This document shows, in pieces, positions 1-11,084 of a DNA stretch of 64,000 nucleotides. The position numbers were made by a program, and so were the translations under genes. The notes under the pieces are model-generated. The model saw only the letters and a list, made by a program, of their open reading frames with translations, was not told where the DNA came from and made no database searches. Where the stretch lies: positions 744,001 to 808,000 of the forward strand of contig JALRME010000002.1 of NCBI GenBank assembly GCA_026120035.1, read 5' to 3'. The stretch is from Coleophoma eucalyptorum. Its lineage: Eukaryota > Ascomycota > Leotiomycetes > Helotiales > Dermateaceae. Position 1 is the stretch's first letter, and the number at the start of each line of letters is the position of its first letter.

Positions 1-1643
1 CCACTGGACAATTTGGCGATGCTGCACCAGAAACCTGTGAAACCTCCTAAACGTGCTGGCAAGCAATTGCAAGTCGAAGATGAAGAGGAAGAAGAAGAGT
101 ATGGAGCTCCATCCCCAGCTGTTGCGCAAAGGAGATCCCGCGCTACCCCAAGCCCTATAGATCGTCCGAACAGACGTTCAGGGACCACAACTCCAGAACC
201 ATTTGAGGATCAGGCAAAGCCAAAGAGGTCTTCGTCACGACTGAAGAGATTGTCAGCCCCATTGAGCCCGAAGGCTTCTGAAAACCAACGAGATTCGATC
301 GGAAAGGTCACGTCTCCAGAAGTGGTTAAGCCGCAAATCCATATCGACGACAGACCCAGTAGTGCTGATTCAATAGATGATGCTGTGGAAGCCTACATGT
401 GCTCACCGCGACTATCACAAAAGATCAGACATCCTCAAACGGGAAGAACGATTTCGTTTTCTGAAGTTGGCGATTCGGATGGCTTTGCTGTTTTTTGTTG
501 CGTTGGTATGGGCCTAACAAGATTCATAACAGCATTTTATGATGAGCTTGCTTTGACATTGAAGCTACGACTAATTACCCCAGACCGCCCAGGGGTTGGA
601 GACAGTGAGCCTTATAACGATGGCACTGCGACTCCTCTTAGTTGGCCAGGTATGCCCCGACCCAAAAATATTGAAGATATCTGCTAAACTCTTTAGATGA
701 CGTTTACGCAATCTGTCAGGCATTAAAAATCACCAAATTTTCCATTCTAGCGCATTCAGCTGGTGCCATTTATGCCCTTGCCACTGCACTACGCATGCCT
801 CAACATATACGTGGTCGAATACATCTCTTGGCTCCATGGATCCCACCTTCACAAATGAATGTCTTCGGTGCTCAAGTTGCTTCACCACCTACAAACTCCA
901 TCCCGACTTCGCAACGCATCCTTCGAGCTTTACCGACGCCAATTTTAAAAGCAGCAAATTCTAGTTTTATGAGTGCGACGAGTAGCTCAATCACCAGTAG
1001 CCTCCCTAGAAATCAGAAGCGTAGCAAGCGAAAGTCCAACACTGGTCGTGATACGCCAGCTCCAGTAAGAAATTCCGTGCAACCAGTTACTGATAAGGAG
1101 AATCATGGGCGGCATTCCACCATTTATCCGGCTCCATCTGAGCCAGGGGCTCTAGAGAGAGCCGCTAATGACCGTGATGATCCAAACAATGAGGCTGCAA
1201 TTATTGCGGCTGCAGCGAGCACTCTTGCTGATAGGGAGAGGCAAATGACTTATGATGCACGCCTTACCCATGCGATTTGGAATCTTGCCACGTCAGGTGC
1301 TAACCCTGCTGTGGATCTCCTCGTCTGTCTCGAGCGACGTCACACCATAGGGTTCCGCTATGTTGATATAACCCGAGCCGTTGTCATTCATCATGGAAGC
1401 AAAGACACCAGAGTTCCAGTTGATAATGTCCGGTGGTTGGGCAAGACGATGAAGAGATGTGAAGTCAGAGTCTTGGAAGGGGAAGGGCATGGCCTGATGG
1501 CTAGTGCTACTGTAATGGGAGGCGTACTGATGGAGATCGCCCGAGAATGGGAGGACTGGGTCAGGTTAACTTCGCAAACCAATAAAGAAAGCACAGCAAG
1601 AAGGACGCTTCGGGAGAGAGCCAGCGTCGGAGCTTTCAGATAA
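1..1643 (+). CDS. Alpha/beta-hydrolase fold protein, 5' partial
   Basis: The frame is open from the first base, so the true start lies left of the window. Exon 1 ends at 649 (GTATGC donor), intron 650-696, exon 2 is 697-1643; 531 codons are visible. The N-terminal ~150 residues are a basic, Ser/Pro-rich and acidic tail of low complexity. The hydrolase core follows: a PDRPG motif with GDSEPY, then the nucleophile elbow AHSAGA (Ser nucleophile) just after the intron, a candidate acid in HGSKDTRVP, and the catalytic His in GEGHGLM near the C-terminus. A Ser/Arg-rich insert of roughly 130 residues sits between elbow and Asp, where the family has its cap. Fold assignment is solid from triad order; the substrate cannot be told. 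It could be a lipase/esterase or a non-catalytic scaffold. Confidence 0.85.
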
Positions 1644-3141
1644 CAGCGGTTGTACAAAAGCATTGTTTTCGATTGACGATGAGCAAGGCGAGGCGCTGGA
1701 TACCACTTCAGGCAGGCATGCCTTTATTGTCTACCATTTGTATCATGGCAATTTTTCATGTGGGCTATCTGCTTTTTCTTGTTTCCTTTTTCTTTTTATG
1801 ATGTTGTAGCAACAGGCCTTTGTATGACGCACTTGACGAATACCTCTTTTTTTATTCCTTATTTAATGTTAATCATTCTGAGAACCAGAAAATATGCTTC
1901 AAACTACTTATGACGAATGCTACATGTTTGGCATCACCATGATGGATAAAGATAATCTTTTGTACTTTTATCAGCCCTACGAGCACTTACGATGATGCTC
2001 GCGGTGTTTCATACGGCTCTTCTTCCATGCTATCGCCGTACCTGCCTTGAAGGCAAGTCTGTGGACGGATCGACTGACTGTAGATCATAGTTTACAACAG
2101 GCGGTTCCTGGGAATGGGCTATTACAGAATGGAGCTCGGTCTCTATCTCTTGGTCTTGTTTTAGAAGGCTTCTGACCTGCGGTGAGCGAGAGGCGCTTGG
2201 TAGTCAGATTAGGGAGAGAGATCAAGCAATCTGTTAGCAACAAGAACCAAAGTACATTTGTGTCCTGGAGCCGATTAGGCATTCTACAGTTGTGAACAAA
2301 AGCCAACGCCTTCTATGGTGTAGAGATACTATACGGAGTACTTCCGAGCTAGGGTCAGAAACGATAACCCTCCATGTACACACTGACATTGTACAGTACC
2401 TAGGTACTCCATAAAAACCGAAGACATCAAACGGTCAGCGTCAGGGATTGCGAGCAATCAAGCTTTTAACCGAGCGCTTGCTTGCCCTTTGAAAAGCAAC
2501 AAAGGTGGAGCAGGGAAGGGAGAAGTTTCCACGTCCCTGGGGCACGGAGAGGACTGCACCGTAGCGTAACTCTCCTGTCAAGGACGCAAGCGTGTCAAGG
2601 TACCTTGCTTCCTTACTTCCTTTTTGTTGGATCTGGAATAATATTTGGAGGCGGGCAAGGGAATGAAATAGGAGGAAAGAAAAGAAGAGAAAAGAGGGTG
2701 TTGTCTGCTTCGGGAAAGTGCTACTGTGCTACTCGAGATCTGTCGTTTCGTGTTTTATGCTTTAACTGACACCTCACGACACTTCTGACTTGCTTGTCCA
2801 ACTACAAGCTTGTTCCAAAAAGCCCATGTTATAGTCAGGAACAGGTTACAAGAGTTGAGACGACATCTCTCACCACTGCGCATTCACCCTTACCGCAACT
2901 CACATTCATACTTTGGGGTTTAATTTTGGATACCCTGCTTCTTGGCCCCGAACTACAGTTCGCATGGGTTCTTGCGAATCCAGCCCAGTTTATATCTCCA
3001 TCCCATGCTCTTCTGTTTCATGTAAGTGCTGTATTCTACCCTGTGCAACCTGGTAGTCCTTACCACGTCGCATACTAAAACTGTCCTTCAGCGCTCCCCC
3101 TCCTGTATCCTGCTCTGATCGCTCCGTTCCTCAACCAAACC
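1644..3141. other. Intergenic: hydrolase 3' region and glutaredoxin promoter
   Basis: No ORF here has splice logic or family resemblance. Bases 1750-1860 are T-rich, as expected of a 3' UTR. The last 80 bases before 3142 are pyrimidine-rich, typical of a fungal core promoter/5' UTR. Confidence 0.6.
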
Positions 3142-4121
3142 ATGCCTTCTAATCGCCGCGTCAAGCTCTTCGCTCTCCTGATCTTCATCTCCCTCGTCAC
3201 ATTCTTCTTCTATACCACATCGCTGCGACCAGTACATTCGTCCGATCCGAAAAGTCCAGATGAATTCTACTCAAAAACCGTGAAAGCGCTGAAAGATGCT
3301 AGAGGCGGCGGCGGTGGGGTGGTCGGTGGTGGGAGTGGTGCACAGTCAAAGCTGGGGAAGTCCATACATGATAATGACAATGACGATTTGGATAATGACG
3401 ACGACGATACCGGTAGAAGAGAGAGGTTGAAAAAGGCTGCGGATGAGGCAAAGGTCAAGGCAAACGCGAAGGCTCCCAAGCCTGATCCACCGTCAAGTGT
3501 GGTCGGAAAGGGCAGTTCACAGGAGGGAACCGTAGCTGGGAGAAAAACATACCCGATCAAGCCCAAGGATGGAGAGGCTCAGAAGCCAATTGAGGAGAAG
3601 GTAGAGACTGAGGAAGAGCATCGTATTGAGGTGGAGATGAACTCAATTTTGAAGAGATCCCCAAGTAAGTCCCCATCATACTTCTGTCTTGCACTTCTAG
3701 GTATCTATGTCTAATGTATGTACCCATAGTTATCATCTTCTCGAAATCATACTGCCCCTACTCCAAACGCGCGAAGCACATCCTCCTCGAGCAATACTCC
3801 ATCGATCCACCTCCATTCGTGGTAGAACTAGACCAGCATCCAATGGGCACTTTGCTACAGGCATCGTTAGCAGAGATGACAGGCCGAAAAACGGTCCCGA
3901 ATGTGCTCATCAGCGGGAAGAGCATCGGCGGGGGAGATGAAGTGAGTGCGCTGGATAGTGAAGGCGAACTGATCGACTTAATCAAGCGTATGGGTGGCAG
4001 ACGCATGTTGAAGGTTGAGAAAGTCGGGAAGATCGAGGAAAAAGCGAAAGAAGAACCACCGAAAGAGAAGGAGAAGGCGAAGGAGACAGAAAAGCAGAAC
4101 CATGGCTTGAGAAGGAAGTAG
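3142..4121 (+). CDS. Membrane-anchored monothiol/dithiol glutaredoxin (Grx6/Grx7-like)
   Basis: Exons 3142-3664 and 3730-4121 (304 aa); intron 3665-3729 has GTAAGT and ATAG borders, phase 1. Residues 7-25 form one hydrophobic helix after a short basic N-terminus, which predicts a type II signal anchor. A Gly-rich then Asp/Asn- and Lys-rich stalk follows to about residue 172. The glutaredoxin domain starts exactly at exon 2 with the active site CPYS (first Cys at 183), then TVPNV and a GG glutathione-binding turn. The Lys/Glu-rich tail ends in LRRK. Yeast Grx6 and Grx7 share this anchor-stalk-glutaredoxin plan in the ER/Golgi; CPYS is the Grx7 form. The reaction would be glutathione-dependent thiol-disulfide exchange in the secretory lumen. 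The location is inferred from the anchor only. Confidence 0.88.
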
Positions 4122-5902
4122 TAAAGGGTACCTATCCATTACATGTTCTTGTCTTTTGGTGGGTTTCTGCGATTGCAGTGCAAATCGGACCTTAGACGCG
4201 GGTTTGGTTCAAAAGGGGCGTCTGGAACAAGGGAAAATCAGCAACTCTGTCTACCTCTTTAACTACCCGTTTTCTTACTTTTTTCATATTCATCCCTTAG
4301 GGATTTTATTCTTCTTGGCTGGCCGGGGTTGCCGACAACTGCTCAGGATCTGTAGGAAAGCTCGAGTTTGACGGTCTCTGGATCGGTTGTTGTTATTATA
4401 GGCATACTTCTACAGCATTGCATAGGGTTATGGTATTGCATGGCTAGGTACAAGGAACATCAATTGGGTGTTTGGCTCTTGTATGTATTACTTATTCTAA
4501 ATGGAAGAAAATTACTTTGCTTCGGCTTCAACCACTTCCTTACTTCTGCCGAAGGATAGCTGGTATTACATTGTAACTCAGGGGCCGTTCTTTTCCTCTA
4601 CACCGGCTGGGTGAATGAATTTGTTACAAGAAATCGAAGAGCTGTCAGGTCAGTTACAATCACTGAAATTGGCCAGAAAGTTATAGTTGCCGCTATTAAT
4701 CAGTCGATTCACTATAGGTGGTTGCGGCAGTTACCAAAAATAGCCCGAGCGGCCCCTATGAATTTCAGCACCTATTGAAATATACTTATATCTCTAGATG
4801 TAATATATCAGAGCTTTAAGCCTCATAATATGACTCTCTCTTGGTCTACAATTTAGATTTCGAAAGACAAGAGGAGAAAGTAAAGTATGGAAACAGGGAC
4901 ACTGGACTTTTTTGCTTTGGATGTACCTAATTATAGTCAGAAAACAGGTACGTATTCCTGAGGCATAATACTATAGCTTGTTTTATGCTTGTACAAAGAG
5001 AAGGGAAATCATCTATCTAGCTTTTAGTCAATAGCTTCGAGCTCTACGGCAGATTAAACCTGATATTTGTATCACTATTGCAATGGCTTCTTGGCTTTGG
5101 TATCTTTAATCATAGTGCTGTGGGTATATTATATACTGGAAAGTAAGATGAGTTGTAAAAGAGGCTTCAAAGGAGAGATTGAAGGAATATCGACCATTCT
5201 GTACTTGATGAAGAGGCTGGCAGTTGGGTAAACAAGAGAGAAGATCACTGTATGAGCCTTTGTGCAAAGGCTGGGTGGTGGTGATTCCCTTCAATGCGAG
5301 CCTTCTAAGATATTCCTGATTTAATTAATTCAGTCGACTTACATAGCTGAGTCTGAGGCTTAAAAATATTAACATCGCTTCCAATCTTCCAATGCGATGC
5401 CCATAAGCAGCACCTATAACTTAGATTGAGATAATCCGTTGTGAATAATGCCCACACATCTATAGACTAATCAATTGGAGATGTCAAAAGCATGCGTTGT
5501 TGTAAGTCTTGTACTTTAGCTGTCTATCTACCTACCTACCTAAGTACCAAGGCAGGCTCGGCAGGTTGATGAAGCAAACAGGAAATGCTTCGCTTAAGGC
5601 GTGACGGTGCTAGGACCGCTAGCCTTGTAGCCTCAGGCAGATATTGACACCTCGCGACAGCTTGAACGCGATTTTTGGATTCAGAGCAGTCCAGCAGCTT
5701 GTCCAAAGGCCATCCCCAAGATACCCCTCCAATTCTACGACGAAGGCACGGCGATACAATCGCGAATCTTTTTCATACCATACACCCAATTTCTCAGCTG
5801 TAGTGATTGAGAGCTTCCTGCTGCGCGTCCTTCATATAGTTCAAGAGTTCGAACAATCTTCCGCGCTCGATCGCGGCGCGGAAGTGTTATGAAAGCGCAA
5901 TC
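4122..5902. other. Intergenic, AT-rich, no gene recognised
   Basis: About 1.8 kb between two plus-strand genes. AT-rich stretches lie at 4780-5100 and 5290-5480, and a short CTAC run at about 5528-5542. Bases 5644-5892 stay open in one frame just upstream of sfh1 but show no family resemblance; I take them as 5' UTR. Confidence 0.5.
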
Positions 5903-7754
5903 ATGTCTGCATCAACAATGACTGCAAAGAACCCGCCTCAGTCTTTTATCTCGAGCTATGCGCCTCGACTACGTACATACGCTAATTCACTCCTTACGCC
6001 TGTTATACAGCCAGCAGCAGCCCTCGCTCAACCTCTGTCACGAACCACGAAGAGAGGAACTACTATCATAAATTATGCAGAGGATGGTTATGATGATTAC
6101 GATGAGGATGACGATGAGGGTAGACGGCGACCAACTGGGCTGAGAAGTGTGAGAAGGGACGACTCGGGCCAACCTAAGCAGGACCTCTCTGAGAAGTATG
6201 GTAGAGAGACCAATACACCGGTTGATTTGCAAGGCATATGGCGAGATTGGATGGGAAAGACCAATACTCGGTCACGGCCGGATATGCAGAACTACGCCCA
6301 AGATGTTCTACCGTTGACCTTGGTACCGATCCGAATTGACTTGGATATACCCGCCTTCATCCCCCCACCTGCTCTGCCATTACCACAAGGGGTACAGTAT
6401 CCTCAGGTCGACCCCAACCTTCCTGCATATCGAACTCAGGAGCAAACTGTGCCATTCCGCTTGAAGGATGTCTTCCTGTGGAATCTACACGAGACTCTTA
6501 CAACTACAGATCAGTTTGCGCAATCTATGGTGCAGGATTTGGACCTGCCAAATCGAGGTCAAATGGCCAACGAGATCAGCAAGCAGATACGAACACAACT
6601 AGAAGAGTATGCAGGTGTGGCCTTGCACCCTTTGTTTCACACACAGCAAACTATGACAGCAGCGGGAGCCTTGACCACAATCAAATCGATATCCCGCGAC
6701 GTCTCTTCAACTCCTAAGGGTAGCGGAAATGCTACCCCAATGCGCAATCCAGCCTCACTCTCAAATGGTATTTCAACACCCGCGAAGACTTCTGGCGATG
6801 TTCCTGTACCAAATATTACAGCTTCAGCAACATCGATTCCTCTACAATCGGATGACTTCAATCCAGATGATATGTACCGCTGTATCATTAGTCTGAACGT
6901 AAACCTCTCTAACAATTTGTACCAAGACAAGTTTGAATGGTCGCTGCTACACCCACCGGGAACTGCTGAAATGTTTGCAAAGCAGACCTGTGCAGATCTT
7001 GGACTTCCAGGAGAGTGGGTGGTTGCGATGACCCATGCCATATATGAGGCCGTCCTACGATTGAAGAAGGAAGCTTGTGAAAGCGGTGGCCTTGTTGGTG
7101 GAAATGGATATGGTGGTGAAATACCGAATGAAGCGGCACATGGCGCAGAGGCTGGATGGAGATATGATTATGAGCACTTAGCGGATGAGTGGGAGCCAAA
7201 GATTGAGCAGCTGTCAAAGGATGAAATCGAAAAGCGTGAAGGCGATAGGGAGAGGCAGATCAGGCGATTGAGGCGAGAGACTGCCAGATTCTCATCCAGC
7301 ACGGGTATGATGGGAGGCATACCGCAAGCCGACAACCGTAGCTACTTTGATGCAGAGCCATCAGAGGAGCGAATGGGCAGAGGTGAACGCAGCAAGAAAA
7401 AGCGAAGATTCAGAAGTTTGAGTCCGCTTGCTAGATCCGGTACTCCTGGAGGCAGAGGCACGCCTGATGTGGGAGGTATTGCTGGGTATGGAGGTGGAGG
7501 AAGTCTGAATGATTATGAGCGCAATACGTGGAGATGTTCTCATTGTAAAATTTGGGGAACCTCAGTCTGGGCAGTCCGGGATGGACCAATGGGACCAAGA
7601 GTAAGTTCTTACATATCCTTGCAAGCTCACATATACTAACTAGAGACAGACTCTCTGCAACAACTGTGGCTTCATGTTCGAACGTGATCGCAAGTTACCA
7701 AAATGGGCTAGGGATTTACATAAGCATGATGGACGACCGATTGAATACAGATAG
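5903..7754 (+). CDS. sfh1: SNF5/SMARCB1-family chromatin remodelling subunit (Sfh1-like) with GATA-type finger
   Basis: Exons 5903-7600 and 7650-7754, 600 aa. The acceptor at 7649 is preferred over one at 7643 because TACTAAC sits only 1 nt before the latter. The first ATG in frame is used. The N-terminus reads QSFISSYAPRLRTYANSLL then RTTKRGTTIINYAEDG and an acidic patch, resembling fungal Sfh1. The SNF5 homology region has its two repeats at about residues 186-245 and 325-390, separated by a Ser/Thr-rich linker. A coiled, basic helix follows, and a GATA-like finger with Cys545, Cys548, Cys569 and Cys572 (C-x2-C-x20-C-x2-C); the intron interrupts the finger. In yeast, Sfh1 is a core RSC subunit contacting the nucleosome acidic patch. 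Fungal Snf5 (SWI/SNF) is a paralogue and the alternative assignment; length and N-terminus favour Sfh1. Confidence 0.88.
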
Positions 7755-8164
7755 AGCGATGACGCGGCGTTATCTTTACTTTTCTCCCTTTACAAGTCTG
7801 GACTAGGGATGCGTTGCAATATTATGGGAGTCTAGAGCTGGGACAAGGGCGCGCATATCAGGTATACCACGTGGTGGACAGATTTAGCTTCGTCGGGTGA
7901 CTTCGGATGGTTCGATAATACACGTTAACGTCAATCGAATAGAGGGTGCTGCGTGGAAGCTTCATGTCATGTATTATTGTACAACAGAATTGAGCTATCT
8001 GATAGGTGTGCCTGAACTGCGAGCTGGTTTTATCGAGTAGAGTGCAATAGAAGAGGCGTGTGCTATCTTAAATGAAAAGAGAAGCTAAAGAAGTGCCAAT
8101 TACAATCCAGCAACAAGAACTCAATGCAGCCTGTTCATTGCCTTCTCGTCTACCACCAGCGTTT
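7755..8164. other. Convergent 3' intergenic
   Basis: 410 bp between the stop codons of sfh1 (+) and the unknown gene on the minus strand. No gene is seen; it should hold both polyadenylation regions. Confidence 0.5.
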
Positions 8165-8800
8165 CTACTCCATCCGAGGACGCTTCTGCATAGGAACCCA
8201 AGGCTCTTTGGCAGCCACATCACTCGGAGCGCTGCGTCTTGCCAGGCCCTGGGTTTGAGGACCACCTGGAGCTGCACCATTCTTTTTTACCTCTCTGTCC
8301 TTCCCCTCCCCATTCATTACTATCTTAGCCGCATAGGTGTAACCCTCGACAGCGCCCCCACCAACCACATTTCCCTCGCCTTCGATTACTACTCCAGCCG
8401 CAACATGGATCTTGATCGGGCGAGGCCGACCATGCTCATCAATCATGGGGATACCACCACCACAAAAGCCATCTCTCAGCGCCACGACGACTTTCTTCGC
8501 GACCGCGCCACCGATCTCGCCCGGGTCGACAGAGACGTGGTTTGCCTTGCCGTTGATGTGGAGCGGGGTCGAGATGCTGAGCTTGATGTGTGAGAATGGA
8601 TCGAGGTTTGTGAACACATCCGACGCCCCGTCCCGTCCTGATTGCGAGTCGCTCTCTTCCGAGTACTCGTCCTCGTCCCCCTGCGTACCTTGAGGCGGCA
8701 GTGGAGCTGTGCCCGTGCCAATCTGGCCGGTCTGCTGCATTTGATTTACTATCGCTCTCTGCGTGGCTGTAAGGCCAAGGCCTGTAGGTGCTCCGGACAT
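8165..8800 (-). CDS. Conserved-looking unknown protein, 211 aa
   Basis: Single exon starting at the ATG at 8800 (MSGAPTGLGLTATQRAIVNQ). The frame is open upstream to 8914 but without another ATG. After a Gln-rich start there is an acidic DEDEYSEESDS patch, then a glycine-rich, beta-strand-like body (residues ~65-170) with alternating hydrophobics (KLSISTPLHINGKAN, KIHVAAGVVIEGEG, EGYTYAAKIVMNGEG). It ends in a basic KRPRME tail, a possible nuclear signal. The alternating pattern and intact frame argue for a real gene. I recognise no family and assign no function. Confidence 0.62.
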   Translation of the reverse strand: MSGAPTGLGLTATQRAIVNQMQQTGQIGTGTAPLPPQGTQGDEDEYSEESDSQSGRDGASDVFTNLDPFSHIKLSISTPLHINGKANHVSVDPGEIGGAVAKKVVVALRDGFCGGGIPMIDEHGRPRPIKIHVAAGVVIEGEGNVVGGGAVEGYTYAAKIVMNGEGKDREVKKNGAAPGGPQTQGLARRSAPSDVAAKEPWVPMQKRPRME

Positions 8801-9622
8801 GTTGGTTGGGGGACTTTGTTGGTGTGGAGGCGAAAGTGAATAAGAACACCTCGAGCTTGAAGCTTGCCACGTTGCTCTGATTTGGTTTGGGGATGCTGCA
8901 GGCTTAGGCAACACGTTCTAACCGGTGAGTATACGTCAATTTGATATTCCGTTTGTCTCTCAAAAGATACAGGTGCTTAGCCTAGTAACACCTTGAGATG
9001 TGCATGTGAACGGAGAAAATGTGTGTAGAAAGGTTTCTCAGATGAAGAAAGGAGGAGAGGATAGGGTGAGAAGAAAGTTTTATACTTTAGAGGGATAGTC
9101 ATAAAACCCCATCTCTCCTACTATTGTTAATTGCATGACAATAAGAAGACTTCTTACTATTGTCGGAATCCTCAATAGCAAACAGCATACGACAGACAAT
9201 AGCAAGCATAAATAGCATATGTTGAATGGCCAATCATGTAACGGCATCACTCAGAGCGGAAGTAGGGAAACGCAAACTTCTGAGTCTTCTTGCTATTGTT
9301 TGAGTGTTTGAGCTGATATGATAGTATGAAGTGCATTATTTTGTGCTGCCCTTCTCTTGTCGTTGGTTTCTTGTCGCTTAGTATTGTTGCAGAGAAGCGT
9401 TCGCTTAGCTTGGAGGCTTGCTATTGTTCGTTGCTTCTAACACCAAGTCGCCATCAGCAATCCCCCTCTCAAGCGATTCTATCATACAAGGGTCTCAAGT
9501 TATGCGGGCCATAGTGAAACATCGATAAAGCCAGCCCTGATTATATATTGGTCTTGGACACTGACCTTCTCTATCAGGAAAAGCCATGTACACATACTAG
9601 GACAGATCCACCCGTCGGCCAT
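8801..9622. other. Intergenic with clustered inverted CTATTGT/ACAATAG words
   Basis: 822 bp between the 211-aa gene's start and the rpn13 stop. It contains the short inverted-repeat cluster listed separately at 9119-9300. No coding gene is seen. Confidence 0.5.
9136..9300. repeat. Possible small MITE-like inverted repeat
   Basis: The left end (9136-9153) reads TGACAATAAGAAGACTTC. The reverse complement of the right end (9277-9300) starts AACAATAGCAAGAAGACTC, giving imperfect terminal inverted repeats of about 16 bp around a ~165-bp body. The left end is itself an imperfect palindrome (to 9166). More CTATTGT/ACAATAG words lie at about 9120, 9173, 9197 and 9421. No transposase and no clear target-site duplication was found, so the element class is a guess. 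Confidence 0.35.
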
Positions 9623-11084
9623 TTATTTCTTTTCCTCTACGGTCTTCTTGACCCCCTCGACAAATGCCTCGACCGCCTCTCCTCCTCCTAATGGTACGCT
9701 TCCTCCATGCACCAATCCTCCGTTCTGTAACTTAACACCGAGTGCGTCACCAATGCTCGGTAGCCCTCCATCTCGAATTGCCATCGTGAGACTGCCTAAA
9801 CTCTGATGGAATTGTGGACTTCGTAGTACTCTCTTCAGAATAGCCTTCTTTTGACCGATGCTTAATGCCTCTAATGCTGCGGCTACGGTTTCGGCATTTG
9901 GCTCCACCATGCCATCGATTTGTGCTGTTGACTCTTGCGCGAGCAGGAGAATGGTTGGTGGCAGATAGCTAAGAAGGTTGTCGATTTGGTTAGGAGTTGC
10001 TGAATCCACCATTGGTATTGTCGCTATTGATGGGAGTAAGTCGGGTAGGGTGGTGTAGATATGACCTTGGGACCGTTGTTGTGGCATTCCTTGTCCACCC
10101 TTCAGCGAGTTCAGGAAGTTCTGAACAACCGTAGCAGCATCTTGTGGACCTGCACTTGCACTGCTTACCTCGTCAGCCCTAGCTCTGCCTCGAATACGTG
10201 ATAGAAATATAAAGTAATCTGGTCATGATCTTTTCATTCGCAGCGTAGCTGTCTAACGGTACATGAATTCTTAGCTCAGATGCTGAGTTTTCCCTTTTGG
10301 TTGGTCCATACGCCGGGAATGTGAGTGTGCAAAAGAAACTTGCTCATGCAATGGGAGTTCACCTACGCTCTTCCGCCGTCAGCCCCGCCTTCTCTGGCTC
10401 CAGCGCCCTCTTCTCTGACATCTCCACCAGTCGCATCTGCTCCTGCGCCGCCACTGACACTTCCGCGGTGTTCTCCAGAGCCGTGACCCTCAACATCTTC
10501 CATCATCTCGTCATCATCATTTCCTGGACCATCACCTCCCTGGACTTGTGCAATCTCCTCCGACACATTAACATCCTCGCCTTGCAATAACGTATCAACA
10601 ATCTGACCGATCTTTAGATCTCGCGGGCTGAACCAGCTAGCATCACCATTTTGTGCTTGTGGCTTTGATTGCAACCAGAACAGATGCCTTTGTGATGAAG
10701 AGGAGAATTTAAGGACGAAGATTCGGCCGTTGGTCTTGGAGGTGGGTTGTGGGGTAGTCTTGTATTCGTATGGTTCGAAATGTCCGTCAGTTGGGAACAT
10801 CATTAGATCGAGATTGTCTTCGTGGTCCATAGGCTTGCTTCGTTCACGCCAGCAGAAGTGAACAAGTTCTAAAATTGTCAGTACGTGCTTAGCGTTGGTT
10901 CGTCGAAACCCATACCATCTTCTGAGTAGAGATAGATGTACCCTGGAGTTGGGTCTGGCTTTACTTTGTTAGGCTTTGATTCTGTCTGTTATTCGTCAGT
11001 AGAGTTCGATAAGCTTTATATCCTTCTTCGTACGTCTAGATCACATCTTCCAGCTTTGAAGGTGATGATGGGTGAGATCGACAT
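9623..11084 (-). CDS. rpn13: 26S proteasome ubiquitin receptor Rpn13 (ADRM1)
   Basis: Four exons in transcript order: 11034-11084, 10916-10985, 10367-10868, 9623-10184; 394 aa, frame closed across all introns. The N-terminal Pru domain begins SPIITFKAGRCDLD and continues through KPDPTPGYIYLYSEDELVHF, CWRER, DLMMFPTDGHFEPY, and RIFVLKFSSSSQRHLFWLQS (to about residue 120). It binds ubiquitin and the Rpn2 C-terminus in the base of the 19S particle. A Gly/Glu-rich linker follows. The C-terminal DEUBAD domain (about 230-375) matches the Uch37-binding module (TPNQIDNLLSYLPP, ALEALSIGQKKAILKRVLRS). Budding yeast Rpn13 lacks the DEUBAD domain, so this longer form suggests an Uch37-type deubiquitinase partner in this fungus. 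Confidence 0.93.
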
